Part shown: positions 23,415-30,946 of the stretch, piece after piece
Numbering within the stretch: the stretch's first letter is position 1
How the letters are laid out: the number at the start of each line of letters is the position of its first letter
Source of the DNA: Pigmentiphaga humi
GTDB lineage: Bacteria; Pseudomonadota; Gammaproteobacteria; Burkholderiales; Burkholderiaceae_B
DNA: 64,000 nt
Direction of reading: 5' to 3'
Assembly: GCF_900606115.1 (NCBI RefSeq)
Contig: NZ_UWPJ01000039.1
Location: forward strand, 124,001 to 188,000
The notes under the pieces: generated by a model
The model's input: the letters and a program-made list of their open reading frames with translations, nothing else
What the model was told of the DNA's origin: nothing
Database searches by the model: none
Position numbers and translations under genes: made by a program

Positions 23415-23846
23415 TTAGGCAACATTTGTCTTTTTTCTCTCCCGTAGGAGCTGTGCGGCCCTTTCTTCGAGGATTTCGATAGAAAGGAGCGCTTGTTTTT
23501 CTAGCCCATCTCGTTCCTCTTTTGGCAGCAGCACAAGATCAACGACGGCGCGGGTTGCGTCGCTGGCGTCGCTGTATGCTTTCCACGCAGACTCCATGGC
23601 GCCAGGCTTGGCGGCTTCGCGCTCGACGCCAGGCTTGGCTGCGCCAACACCGCGCACAAGCTCTTCAACTGACACGCCGAATAGGTCGCACAAGCTCAAG
23701 AGATTGCCCAGTTTGAGGTTGGCCGTCATGCCGCTTTCCCATTTTGTGACGGCGACACGGCTTACCCCTACCTTGTCGGCAACGGCCTGTTGAGACATCC
23801 CTCTGGACTCTCGTAATCGTTGTATTCGTTTGTCTAGCGACTCCAT
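23415..23846 (-). CDS. CI-like prophage repressor (XRE family, short form)
   Basis: 143 aa. The N-terminal XRE helix-turn-helix is at about 5-60 (LRESRGMSQQAVADKVGVSR, VTKWESG); the C-terminal 80 residues are a helical dimerisation-type region. It lacks the S24/LexA-like autocleavage domain, so induction must work by another route, for example an antirepressor. The start codon is one base from operator 23847-23860 with no SD upstream, so the mRNA may be leaderless like lambda cI from PRM. It faces the cro-like gene across three operators. Confidence 0.88.
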   Translation of the reverse strand: MESLDKRIQRLRESRGMSQQAVADKVGVSRVAVTKWESGMTANLKLGNLLSLCDLFGVSVEELVRGVGAAKPGVEREAAKPGAMESAWKAYSDASDATRAVVDLVLLPKEERDGLEKQALLSIEILEERAAQLLRERKKTNVA

Positions 23847-23908
23847 GTAAGCATGGTTACACGGAACGCTGAAACTATGGTTTGCTTTCTCATGGTAACT
23901 ATAGTTAC
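23847..23908. promoter_or_regulatory. Three-operator control region between repressor and cro-like genes
   Basis: Operators GTAAGCATGGTTAC (23847-23860), GAAACTATGGTTTG (23871-23884) and GTAACTATAGTTAC (23895-23908) begin exactly 24 bp apart. The third is a perfect palindrome identical to the one at 22409-22422. TTGCTT (23882-23887), 18 bp and TACAAT (23906-23911) may be the rightward promoter. This is the layout of a lambda-type right operator with the repressor gene on one side and cro on the other. Confidence 0.88.
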
Positions 23909-23918
23909 AATGGCAGGC

Positions 23919-24149
23919 ATGAAAAACGAAGCCCACTCCCGTCTGATTGATGAGCTTGGCGGAACCGTCGAGGTTTCCCGTCTCTGCCAAGTCACGTCTC
24001 AAGCTGTCTCCAAGTGGCGCAACGAAGGCATCCCGCAAGCGCGTCTTATGTACCTGCGACTGGCGAAACGGGAAGTTTTCGAGGCGTGGGAGGCGAAGCA
24101 AATCGCGGCCCAAGAGGTCGGTAACCATAAAGGAGTCTCCCATGTGTGA
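23919..24149 (+). CDS. Cro-like helix-turn-helix protein
   Basis: 76 aa from ATG 23919, or 79 aa from ATG 23910. The pattern RLIDELGGTVEVSRLCQVTSQ followed by AVSKWRNEGIPQARLMYLRL is typical of small Cro/YdaS-type proteins. If TACAAT at 23906-23911 is the -10 box, transcription would start at about 23918, giving a leaderless mRNA from 23919. Divergent from the CI-like repressor and probably antagonistic to it. Confidence 0.82.
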   Translation: MKNEAHSRLIDELGGTVEVSRLCQVTSQAVSKWRNEGIPQARLMYLRLAKREVFEAWEAKQIAAQEVGNHKGVSHV

Positions 24150-24300
24150 GAACGAGTCGCCAACGAGCAAGCGGCCACAGGTTGAGCTGCAATCGGCGCC
24201 GCCGCTGGCTCCCGCCAAGCCGTCGCCCAAGGGCGATGACCATCCTACTGAGTCCGCTCAAGACGCAAAACGGGTACAGATCGGCCCGACCGACGTTTGA
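24142..24300 (+). CDS. Small 52-aa protein with strong ribosome binding site
   Basis: The ATG at 24142 follows AAAGGAG by 6 nt and overlaps the end of the cro-like gene. The product is hydrophilic and proline-rich (begins MCENESPTSKRPQVEL). No family recognised. The good SD and position between cro and the CII-like gene support it being translated. Confidence 0.55.
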   Translation: MCENESPTSKRPQVELQSAPPLAPAKPSPKGDDHPTESAQDAKRVQIGPTDV

Positions 24301-24389
24301 GCTGCTGTTCTTTTCAATCATTTTTTCCATGCCTCCATTGTCTGCCCCGAGTCGGGAAGCTGGTAGGCGAAAGTTAAAGGCCGTTCGTC

Positions 24390-24854
24390 ATGCGTAGACC
24401 AATCAAGCAAATTCACCGTGCGCTTTTCCTGGCGCTTCAAGCCGATGCCAAAGAGTTTCCGGGCGGTATCCGGGCCATTGCGGAAAGCATGGGCATGAAC
24501 GGGAACACGCTGGCCAACGGCATCAATCCCGACCACGACGCGCCGCCCCCCAGCTTCGGCGTCATCCTTGAAATCATCAGTCTGGCCCAGGCCCGTCGCG
24601 CCGTGTTTGCGCTGGCGCGCCTGGTCGGCCAGGTTCCCATGGACTTCGAGCTTGACGACCGCGACCCAGCCGACGCCGTGCGCTTGTTCATGGCGCTGGT
24701 CAATTCGGCCAGCCAGTCGCTGGCCGCCGGTTCGGAGCGGGCAAAGGATGGTTATTTCTGCGCCGACGACCGCCGCGCGCTGGAGCCACTGCTGACCGCC
24801 TTGATGAAGGCGACCGGCGAACTGCTGCAATCCATCCGTGGGGGCGCCCTATGA
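24390..24854 (+). CDS. CII-like phage regulatory protein
   Basis: 154 aa. The first half (ALFLALQADAKEFPGGIRAI, AESMGMNGNTLANGINPD, then PSFGVILEIISLAQ) fits the phage CII/CP76 regulatory family, and the second half is helical. It is encoded after cro, where lambda encodes CII, so it probably promotes lysogeny or times early genes. Its stop overlaps the next start by 4 nt. Confidence 0.75.
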   Translation: MRRPIKQIHRALFLALQADAKEFPGGIRAIAESMGMNGNTLANGINPDHDAPPPSFGVILEIISLAQARRAVFALARLVGQVPMDFELDDRDPADAVRLFMALVNSASQSLAAGSERAKDGYFCADDRRALEPLLTALMKATGELLQSIRGGAL

Positions 24855-25078
24855 GCCAGTGCGAACGACTTCTGGCGCGCCTGAAGCGCGGCCCCATTAC
24901 GCCGCTGGAAGCGTGGAGCGAGCTGGGTATCTATCGCCTGGGCGCGCGGGTCTACGACCTGAAAGAGCAGGGCCACGAAATCACCAAGGAGCTGGTTTCC
25001 GTCACCAACCGTATGGGTGAAGAGTGCCGCGTGGCGCAATACACCCTGCTGCGCCGTCAGGGGAGGGCTGCCCAATGA
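24851..25078 (+). CDS. Small winged-helix DNA-binding protein
   Basis: 75 aa. LLARLKRGPITPLEAWSELG followed by IYRLGARVYDLKEQGHEI is the helix-turn-helix of the HTH_39 type found in many phages. ATGA overlaps link it to the genes on both sides. Regulatory target unknown. Confidence 0.75.
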   Translation: MSQCERLLARLKRGPITPLEAWSELGIYRLGARVYDLKEQGHEITKELVSVTNRMGEECRVAQYTLLRRQGRAAQ

Positions 25079-25944
25079 CGCACGATGAATTGGCGCTCGA
25101 CCTGGCGCGCCACCTGCGCGAGAGAACCGGGCGTATTGTCTGGACTGACATGCAGCTTGGCCCGGTCGGTTCGCCGCGCCCTGATGTCTACAGCATCGAA
25201 CCGTCCTATACAAAATTCCGACCCATTGCCTATGAGGTCAAGGTGTCGCAGTCCGACTACCGGCGCGACATTACTGCTGGCAAGTGGCAGACATACCTGC
25301 CGTTCGCTGCGGGCGTGGTGTTTGCTGCCCCCGCTGGCCTGGTGGAGCGTTCGTCATTGCCGGAGGGTTGCGGCCTGATTGTGCGCAATGCAGATGGCTG
25401 GCGGACGGTGAAGGCACCCACGCTGCGGGCCATTGAAACGCTGCCTCATAGTGCGTGGGTCAAGCTGTTCATTGACGGCATGGGTCGTGAAGCTGACCGG
25501 CTAATCCGTGAAAGCCGCCCCGGCCTGTCAGACGAATGGATGGCGCGGCGCACCGTAGGGAAGAAGCTGGGTAGCGAAGTTTCCCAGATCCTTGTGGAAA
25601 GGGGGTATGCGGAAAGCCGGTACGCGCTGGAGACAAAACGCCTTTGTGATGCCGCCGACGGCATGACCGAAGAGGTTCGGGAGCATGAGCGGCGCATCAG
25701 GGAGCGGGTGGAGCGCGACGCGGCGGAAATCGACAAAGTACGCGCGGAGCTGGCCCAGGCTTTGGGCCTGCCCGCCAATTCCTCCGTGCGCAGCATTCGT
25801 GCGGCTGCCGAAAGCCAGTCCTACCGTCTGTCGAAAGATGGCGAAATTCAAGAGCTGCGACACGCCCTGTCAATGGCCCAGCGGGCGCTGACCGGCGGAC
25901 TGTCTGTGCCTGCCTTGGCTACCGATGGAGGGCAGACAGCGTGA
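25075..25944 (+). CDS. MmcB-like PD-(D/E)XK nuclease-fold protein
   Basis: 289 aa. Residues about 30-110 show RPDVYSIEPSY, IAYEVKVSQSDYRRD and GKWQTYLPFA, a PD-(D/E)XK pattern (Asp, then Glu-x-Lys) like MmcB DNA-repair proteins. The C-terminal half is a long coiled coil (about 170-280), absent from typical MmcB. It may be a DNA end or repair nuclease in replication. Starts at the ATGA overlap. Confidence 0.7.
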   Translation: MTHDELALDLARHLRERTGRIVWTDMQLGPVGSPRPDVYSIEPSYTKFRPIAYEVKVSQSDYRRDITAGKWQTYLPFAAGVVFAAPAGLVERSSLPEGCGLIVRNADGWRTVKAPTLRAIETLPHSAWVKLFIDGMGREADRLIRESRPGLSDEWMARRTVGKKLGSEVSQILVERGYAESRYALETKRLCDAADGMTEEVREHERRIRERVERDAAEIDKVRAELAQALGLPANSSVRSIRAAAESQSYRLSKDGEIQELRHALSMAQRALTGGLSVPALATDGGQTA

Positions 25945-26447
25945 ATGTGTTGTTTGAAACGGGTGCTGCCGGGTCTGTTGCGACGACGCACGACTGGCTG
26001 ACGCCGCCGGAGATTCTGGCCCCCCTTGGTGAATTTGACCTTGACCCCTGCGCCAGCGAGTTTCAGCCGTGGCGCACGGCAAAGCAGCAGCTCACTATCC
26101 GCGACGACGGCTTGGCGCATGAATGGGCTGGCCGCGTCTGGTGCAACCCGCCATACGGCCCGCATGCGGCTGAATGGCTGGCGCGGTGCGCAGCCCATGG
26201 CGATGCGATTGCCCTGGTGTTCGCCCGTACCGAAACCGCGTCCTTTCACGAGCACGTCTGGCCCAAGGCCGACGCGCTGCTGTTCTTGCGCGGGCGAATC
26301 AAATTCCATCTTCCTGGTGGGCGGCGGGCAGTCAGCAATGCGGGCGCGCCGTCCGTTCTGGTCGCGTTCGGCAAGGCCAACGCTGACGCTCTGGCTTCCT
26401 GCGGCTTGGCGGGTGCATTCGTACCGCTGCGGGAGGCCAGGGAATGA
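25941..26447 (+). CDS. Phage N6-adenine DNA methyltransferase (Dam type)
   Basis: 168 aa, the size of the phage DNA_N6-adenine family. DWLTPPEILAPLGEFDLDPCAS is the conserved opening, and NPPYG (69-73) is the catalytic motif IV. It methylates adenine in phage DNA; together with the neighbouring methyltransferase it should help evade restriction. Coupled by ATGA overlaps to both neighbours. Confidence 0.93.
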   Translation: MNVLFETGAAGSVATTHDWLTPPEILAPLGEFDLDPCASEFQPWRTAKQQLTIRDDGLAHEWAGRVWCNPPYGPHAAEWLARCAAHGDAIALVFARTETASFHEHVWPKADALLFLRGRIKFHLPGGRRAVSNAGAPSVLVAFGKANADALASCGLAGAFVPLREARE

Positions 26448-27670
26448 CGGAACAAATCAAACACCTGTCGGCTGAAGCGGTCATGGCACCGTTCGTTGGC
26501 CGCGACCACCTGACGAATCGTGAGCTGTTCGGCCAGCTTGCGCTACAGCTTGACCTGCCTGAGAGCGTTCTTGATTCCCGTGCGCCTGTTGGAAAGTCGG
26601 GCAAAGAGTGCAACCTGTTCGAGCGCAAGGTGCGCTGGCACCAGCAGACGCTGAAGCACCTGGGTGTCCTGGAGCGAGTGGATCGTGGAACGTGGAGGTT
26701 GAGCGGGGAGGCGCAAAAAGAGCTGACGCCCGCGCCCAAGCGTTCCGTCTTGCTGGCCTTTTCAACGGACTTGGGGTGCGCCCTGTGGGCAAGTGCGGAA
26801 GACGTTTTCAGCGGCCTGGGGGAAGAGATAACCCTCGCGTTCACGTCGCCGCCGTACCCGTTGGCAAAGCAGCGCGCATACGGCAATGTTGACCAGACTG
26901 CCTATATCGACTGGCTGCTACCGATCATGGAGCCGGTCGTAAAGAGCCTGCGACCAGGCGGGAGCATTGTTCTGAACGTCGGCAACGATATTTTCATGCC
27001 CGGCTCCCCAGCAAGATCGCTGTACGTCGAGCGGCTGACGCTGGCGCTGCACGACAGCCTGGGGCTTCACCTGATGGAGCGCTTTGTCTGGCACAACCCG
27101 ACGAAGCCGCCTGGCCCCGTCCAGTGGGCGTCCATCAAGCGAGTGCATCACAACACGGCATACGAGCATGTCCTGTGGTTCACCAATGACCCGGAGCTGG
27201 TGCTGGCCGACAACCGCCGGTGCCTGCAAGAGCACACGGAGAAGCACCGGCGCTTCGTTGGGTCTGGCGGCGTGAAGCGGTACACGAGGAATACCGGCGG
27301 CGCATACACGCTGCGAGAGGGCAGCTTTGGCGCGCACACCGAGGGCGCAATAGCCCGGAACGTGCTGACCATCCCGCACCGATGCCCTGACCAGCAGCCC
27401 GCGCGTGATTTCGCCTCTGCCAATGGCCTGCAAGCCCATCCGGCGCTGATGCCGGTGAGGCTGGCGGAGCACTTTGTTCGATTCCTGTCCGAAGCAGGAG
27501 ATTTGATTGTTGACCCGTTCGGTGGCTGGGCCACAACGGGCCGTGGCGCCGAGCTGAATGGCAGGCGCTGGCTTGTCACCGAACGATGCCGGGAATACCT
27601 GATGGCTGCTGCGCAGCGTTTCAGGGATGCCCCTGGCTTCTATTCGCCGATGGAGTGCAGCAATGCGTGA
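26444..27670 (+). CDS. Beta-class DNA methyltransferase with N-terminal winged domain
   Basis: 408 aa. Motif IV TSPPYPL (134-140) precedes motif I DPFGGWATTG (about 354-363), the beta-class order, with the recognition region between. SPPY is more usual in N4-cytosine enzymes, though N6-adenine activity is possible. The first 100 residues form a winged-helix domain resembling the N-terminus of Mrr-like proteins (LFERKVRWHQQTLKHLGVLERV). No partner nuclease lies beside it, so an orphan protective enzyme is inferred. Confidence 0.9.
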   Translation: MTEQIKHLSAEAVMAPFVGRDHLTNRELFGQLALQLDLPESVLDSRAPVGKSGKECNLFERKVRWHQQTLKHLGVLERVDRGTWRLSGEAQKELTPAPKRSVLLAFSTDLGCALWASAEDVFSGLGEEITLAFTSPPYPLAKQRAYGNVDQTAYIDWLLPIMEPVVKSLRPGGSIVLNVGNDIFMPGSPARSLYVERLTLALHDSLGLHLMERFVWHNPTKPPGPVQWASIKRVHHNTAYEHVLWFTNDPELVLADNRRCLQEHTEKHRRFVGSGGVKRYTRNTGGAYTLREGSFGAHTEGAIARNVLTIPHRCPDQQPARDFASANGLQAHPALMPVRLAEHFVRFLSEAGDLIVDPFGGWATTGRGAELNGRRWLVTERCREYLMAAAQRFRDAPGFYSPMECSNA

Positions 27671-28607
27671 TTACTCAAAGGTCGGCCCGAAGTTCTGGAT
27701 TGGAGCCACTGGCAAGCGGCTGCGGACAGCGGGCGTGGAGGCGCAGATCGTCGCCATGTACCTGCTGACCAGCCCACACGCCAACATGCTGGGCCTGTAT
27801 TACTGCCCCGAAATGTTCATTGCGCACGAAACTGGACTGGGCTTGGAAGGGGCTTCAAAGGGGCTTCAAAGGGCCATCGAAGCGGGGTTTTGTGAGTATG
27901 ACGAGGCTTCGGAGGTGGTGTGGGTAATCGAAATGGCTTCGTACCAGATCGGGGACGCACTCAAACCCAATGATTTGCGTGTAAAGGGGGTGCAGAACGA
28001 GTACGGATCACTGCCCGATAACCCTTATTTGGTGCGGTTTTACGAGAAATACAAGGACGCTTTCTGCATGTCCGTATGCAGGGGAAAACAAAGCCCCATC
28101 GAAGCCCCTTCCAAGCCCCATCGAAGCCAAGAACAGGAACAGGAACAGGAACAAGAACAGGAGAAAGAAAAACAAGGCGCTGCCGCGCCCGGTGTGTCTG
28201 GTTCGGATTCGCCTGGCGGCGATGAGCCTGGAAACCCTGACGGCCCTGATGCGCCTGAAAATCCGCCCAGTGGCCCTGCTGATGACGAAAAATCAAAACG
28301 CGCCCTGGGCATCCGGGAGCTGGTGGCCGAGGGCGTTGACCGGCAACACGCCGAGGACTGGCTGAAGATCCGTCGGGCGAAGAAAGCCCCGCTGACCGAA
28401 ACCGCCCTGGACATCGTGAAACGAGAGGCCGCGAAGGCCGGGATGACGCTGGCGGAGGCAATCGCCCATGCGGCCAGCTCGAACTGGGCCGGGTTCAAGG
28501 CGAAATGGCTGGATCAGCCTGACGGCGACCGTTCGCGCCAGCCAGCGGCAAGCGGCAGATTTGCCGGATTTGAAGATCGAAATTACGGAACTGGAGGCCG
28601 ACTGTGA
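27663..28607 (+). CDS. Phage replication initiator protein
   Basis: 314 aa. The N-terminal domain (GPKFWIGATGKRLRTAGVEA, MLGLYYCPEM, GLQRAIEAGFCEYD) is a winged-helix type seen in phage O/DnaD-like initiators. A Gln/Glu repeat (QEQEQEQEQ) and a Pro/Gly-rich acidic linker follow, then a helical C-terminal domain. The DnaC-like loader gene follows with a GTGA overlap, the usual initiator-loader pair. The gene contains iteron-like repeats (see ori entry). Confidence 0.78.
   Translation: MRDYSKVGPKFWIGATGKRLRTAGVEAQIVAMYLLTSPHANMLGLYYCPEMFIAHETGLGLEGASKGLQRAIEAGFCEYDEASEVVWVIEMASYQIGDALKPNDLRVKGVQNEYGSLPDNPYLVRFYEKYKDAFCMSVCRGKQSPIEAPSKPHRSQEQEQEQEQEQEKEKQGAAAPGVSGSDSPGGDEPGNPDGPDAPENPPSGPADDEKSKRALGIRELVAEGVDRQHAEDWLKIRRAKKAPLTETALDIVKREAAKAGMTLAEAIAHAASSNWAGFKAKWLDQPDGDRSRQPAASGRFAGFEDRNYGTGGRL
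27851..28176. repeat. Iteron-like repeats inside the initiator gene, candidate replication origin
   Basis: AAGCCCCATCGAAGCC occurs at 28091-28106 and 28113-28128, 22 bp apart. Inverted near-copies GGCTTCAAAGGGGCTT lie at 27851-27866 with a partial second unit overlapping. Directly after the direct pair comes a purine-rich tract with five GAACAG-type 6-bp units (28131-28160) and then AGAAAGAAAAACAAGG. Lambda and relatives place ori iterons and an easily melted tract inside the O gene in the same way. Confidence 0.5.
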
Positions 28608-29383
28608 AAGCACTGACCGACTTGCTGCCTGGCAGCACACCACAAACCCAAGTCGCCATGTGCGACGAGCACGGCGAGTACGAGAGCCGCCATGTTTTCG
28701 GGCGCGTCTGGACGAAATGCCCCGTCTGCGAAGCCAACGACAAGGAGGAGCGGCGCCGCGAGGAAGAGGCGCGCGACCGGGCAAAGCGCGTGATGGCGTG
28801 GCAGAACAAGATCGGCGGCGCGGGTATCCCCGAGCGGTTCCTTGATCGCCGCCTGGGTACGTTTATCGCCAAGAACGACGACCAGCGCCGCGCCCTGGCC
28901 TTTGCCCAGGATTACGCCGACACGTTCGATGAAGTTCTGGCGTCTGGCCGCTGCGCGCTGTTTATTGGCCGCCCCGGCACGGGCAAAACTCACCTGGCCG
29001 TAGGCGTGGGCATGCAGATCATGGAGAGCGGTTACACCGCGCTGTTCCAGACCGTTATGCGGGCCATTCGCAGGGTAAAGGACACCTGGAGGCGCGACAG
29101 CACGGAGAGCGAAACGGCGGCGATTGCGGCCCTGGTGTTCCCCGACCTTCTGATTCTGGACGAGGTGGGGGTGCAGTTCGCCAGCGATGCCGAGCGCCTG
29201 ATTCTGTTCGACATCCTGAACGAGCGGTACGAGAAGCGGAAGCCGACCCTGTTCCTATCGAACCTGACGACCGACGAAGTTAAGAGCTGCCTGGGCGAGC
29301 GCGTGTTCGACCGGCTGCGCGAGGACGGCGGCGAGTTCGTGGCGTTCGGATGGGAAAGCCATCGCGGTAAGGAGGTGGTGTGA
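28604..29383 (+). CDS. DnaC-like helicase-loader ATPase
   Basis: 259 aa from a GTG start overlapping the initiator stop. A Cys pair (CPVC) lies in the N-terminal region; the AAA+ domain has Walker A GRPGTGKTHL (about 122-131), Walker B LLILDEVG (about 183-190) and sensor-like LFLSNLTTDEV. It should load the host DnaB helicase at the phage origin together with the initiator. Family length is normal. Confidence 0.9.
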   Translation: MKALTDLLPGSTPQTQVAMCDEHGEYESRHVFGRVWTKCPVCEANDKEERRREEEARDRAKRVMAWQNKIGGAGIPERFLDRRLGTFIAKNDDQRRALAFAQDYADTFDEVLASGRCALFIGRPGTGKTHLAVGVGMQIMESGYTALFQTVMRAIRRVKDTWRRDSTESETAAIAALVFPDLLILDEVGVQFASDAERLILFDILNERYEKRKPTLFLSNLTTDEVKSCLGERVFDRLREDGGEFVAFGWESHRGKEVV

Positions 29384-29517
29384 TGCTGGAAGCTCTGCTG
29401 GTTGGTGTTTGCATGTTCCTGGTGTTCGGCCTGGTGGCGCTGGCGGCGGCTTCCCTGGCCGCAGCGCTGGCCCTGGCGACCTTGGCCCGTGACTGCGAAG
29501 AGCGGGAGGGTCGGTAA
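29383..29517 (+). CDS. 44-aa single-span membrane microprotein
   Basis: The ATG follows a full AAGGAGG ribosome binding site and overlaps the dnaC-like stop; the TAA stop overlaps the next ATG (TAATG). The product is one long hydrophobic helix rich in Ala and Leu (about residues 3-34) with a charged end (RDCEEREGR). Both overlaps and the excellent SD argue for a real gene. Function unknown. Confidence 0.65.
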   Translation: MLEALLVGVCMFLVFGLVALAAASLAAALALATLARDCEEREGR

Positions 29518-29990
29518 TGGACATCATGCTGGTGAAAACGCCTGGCGGTGCGCTGGCGCCGGTGGATGCCGAGGCGCGGGAAATGGTTGACAAGCTGAAG
29601 CTGGGCCAAGGCATCCAGGCAAGTGTGCGCCGCGCGCGCAACGTGCGGTTTCACCGCAAGGGCATGGCCCTGTTCCGCCTGGCATACGACGTGTGGGAGC
29701 CGCTGACGCCGCTGGAATACAAAGGGCTGCCGGTCGCCAAGGACTTCGAGCGGTTCCGCAAAGACATGACGATCCTGGCCGGGTTCTACAAGGCTGTCTA
29801 CAACGCGCGCGGCGAAGTGCGCCTGGAGGCGGAGAGCCTGCGGTTTTCGTCCATGAGCGAAGAGCGGTTCGAGGAAGTGTTCAACGCGGTGCTGAATGTC
29901 GTTTGGAGCCGGGTGCTCAAGGCCGCTGGGTACGCCAGCGTCGAGGACGTGGAAGAGGTCATTGAAGAGCTGCTGAGGTTTGACCAATGA
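29517..29990 (+). CDS. DUF1367 family phage protein
   Basis: 157 aa. The DUF1367 pattern is clear: ALAPVDAEAREMVDKLKLGQ, RRARNVRFHRKGMALFRLAY, DVWEP, and FYKAVYNARGEVRLEAESL. These proteins occur among late-early genes of lambdoid and other phages (lambda-NinX neighbourhood type). The biochemical role is unknown. Coupled to the next gene by ATGA. Confidence 0.88.
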   Translation: MDIMLVKTPGGALAPVDAEAREMVDKLKLGQGIQASVRRARNVRFHRKGMALFRLAYDVWEPLTPLEYKGLPVAKDFERFRKDMTILAGFYKAVYNARGEVRLEAESLRFSSMSEERFEEVFNAVLNVVWSRVLKAAGYASVEDVEEVIEELLRFDQ

Positions 29991-30289
29991 GCCGCGCCGC
30001 CACTGCCGCCGAGAAGCGCCACATGGGCCGCGTGGCCGCCTTGGGCTGCATCCTGTGCGATCACCTGGGCCTGGGCGCGACCCCGGCGCAGGTTCACCAC
30101 ATACGCGAGGGACAGGGCATGAGCCAGCGCGCCAGCAACTACCTGACCGTGGGCCTTTGCCCAGAGCACCATACGGGCAAAAGCGGCCTGCACGGCCTGG
30201 GAACCAACGCCTTCGAGCGCACCTATGGGCTGTCCGAGCTGGACTTGCTGGCGATGGTCGTGGAGCGACTGGGGGCGAAATGCAGGTAG
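29987..30289 (+). CDS. Ref-like RecA-dependent nuclease (HNH fold)
   Basis: 100 aa. GCILCDHL, QVHHIREGQG and LCPEHHTGKSGLHGLG match the P1 Ref / RecA-dependent nuclease family core. P1 Ref cuts DNA within D-loops when RecA is present. This copy lacks the long P1 N-terminal extension, as many phage homologues do. It may cut recombination or packaging intermediates. Confidence 0.85.
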   Translation: MSRAATAAEKRHMGRVAALGCILCDHLGLGATPAQVHHIREGQGMSQRASNYLTVGLCPEHHTGKSGLHGLGTNAFERTYGLSELDLLAMVVERLGAKCR

Positions 30290-30501
30290 AAGCGACCACC
30301 GTGCGCTGTATCGACTGCGCCCACTGCCGAATGAAGGACGCCGGGCAAATGGGGCGTCTCGGTTTCGGTCTGTGCTCCAAGAGCACCAGCACGGCCACGT
30401 TCGAGAGTTCGACGTATCCCCGGCAGTGTCCGATGTTCGGCCCGGCGGCTGAAAACGTGAAGGCTGCCAGGCTGGACTGGCTCAACGGGTGCAGGGGGTG
30501 A
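30280..30501 (+). CDS. Small Cys-rich phage protein
   Basis: 73 aa, ATG overlapping the ref-like gene by 10 nt. CIDCAHC, GFGLC and PRQCPMF give a four- or five-Cys zinc-site pattern seen in small phage proteins near ninB/ref genes. Function unknown. Confidence 0.7.
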   Translation: MQVEATTVRCIDCAHCRMKDAGQMGRLGFGLCSKSTSTATFESSTYPRQCPMFGPAAENVKAARLDWLNGCRG

Positions 30502-30503
30502 CG

Positions 30504-30944
30504 ATGGCGAACGCATTGCGATGGAGCGAAGAGCAGTTGGCCGCCCACCTGCGCCGCAATCCGGCGCCGGAGACTGCACCGTTGCCCCAGGCCCAGCCGG
30601 AGGCGGCCTGCACGTACACGGCGCCCACGGAAAACCCGGCCATGAACAAGACAGAGGCCGAATACGCCGGGATGCTGGAAGCCCAGCGCCTGGCCGGTTC
30701 GGTTCTGGCGTGGCAGTACGAGGCTGTCACGCTCAAGTTGGCGCACAACACCCGCTACACGCCTGATTTCATGGTTGTGGCGGCTGATGGCGCCCTGGAG
30801 TTCCACGAAACCAAGGGCGGTTTCATTCGTGAGGATGGTTGGCTGAAGCTGAAGATGGCGGCATCCATGTTCCCGTTCCGTTTTTTTCTGTGCCAGAAGG
30901 CGGAAAAGAAGGATGGCGGCGGCTGGTCGATAAAGAGGATTTAG
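30504..30944 (+). CDS. DUF1064 family PD-(D/E)XK nuclease-fold protein
   Basis: 146 aa. A linker precedes NKTEAEYAGMLEAQRLAG, then YTPDFMV, FHETKGGF and LKLKMAASMFPFRFFL, the DUF1064 signature, with Asp and Glu-x-Lys of a nuclease/Holliday-junction-resolvase fold. Probably trims or resolves branched phage DNA. Start at ATG 30504 after GGGGGTGA. Confidence 0.83.
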   Translation: MANALRWSEEQLAAHLRRNPAPETAPLPQAQPEAACTYTAPTENPAMNKTEAEYAGMLEAQRLAGSVLAWQYEAVTLKLAHNTRYTPDFMVVAADGALEFHETKGGFIREDGWLKLKMAASMFPFRFFLCQKAEKKDGGGWSIKRI

Positions 30945-30946
30945 GA

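Noticed and set aside
24301-24330. Possible boxA (TGTTCTTTTCAA) on the rightward transcript
   Set aside because: Only a partial match to the boxA consensus with no flanking hairpins; much weaker than the leftward element.
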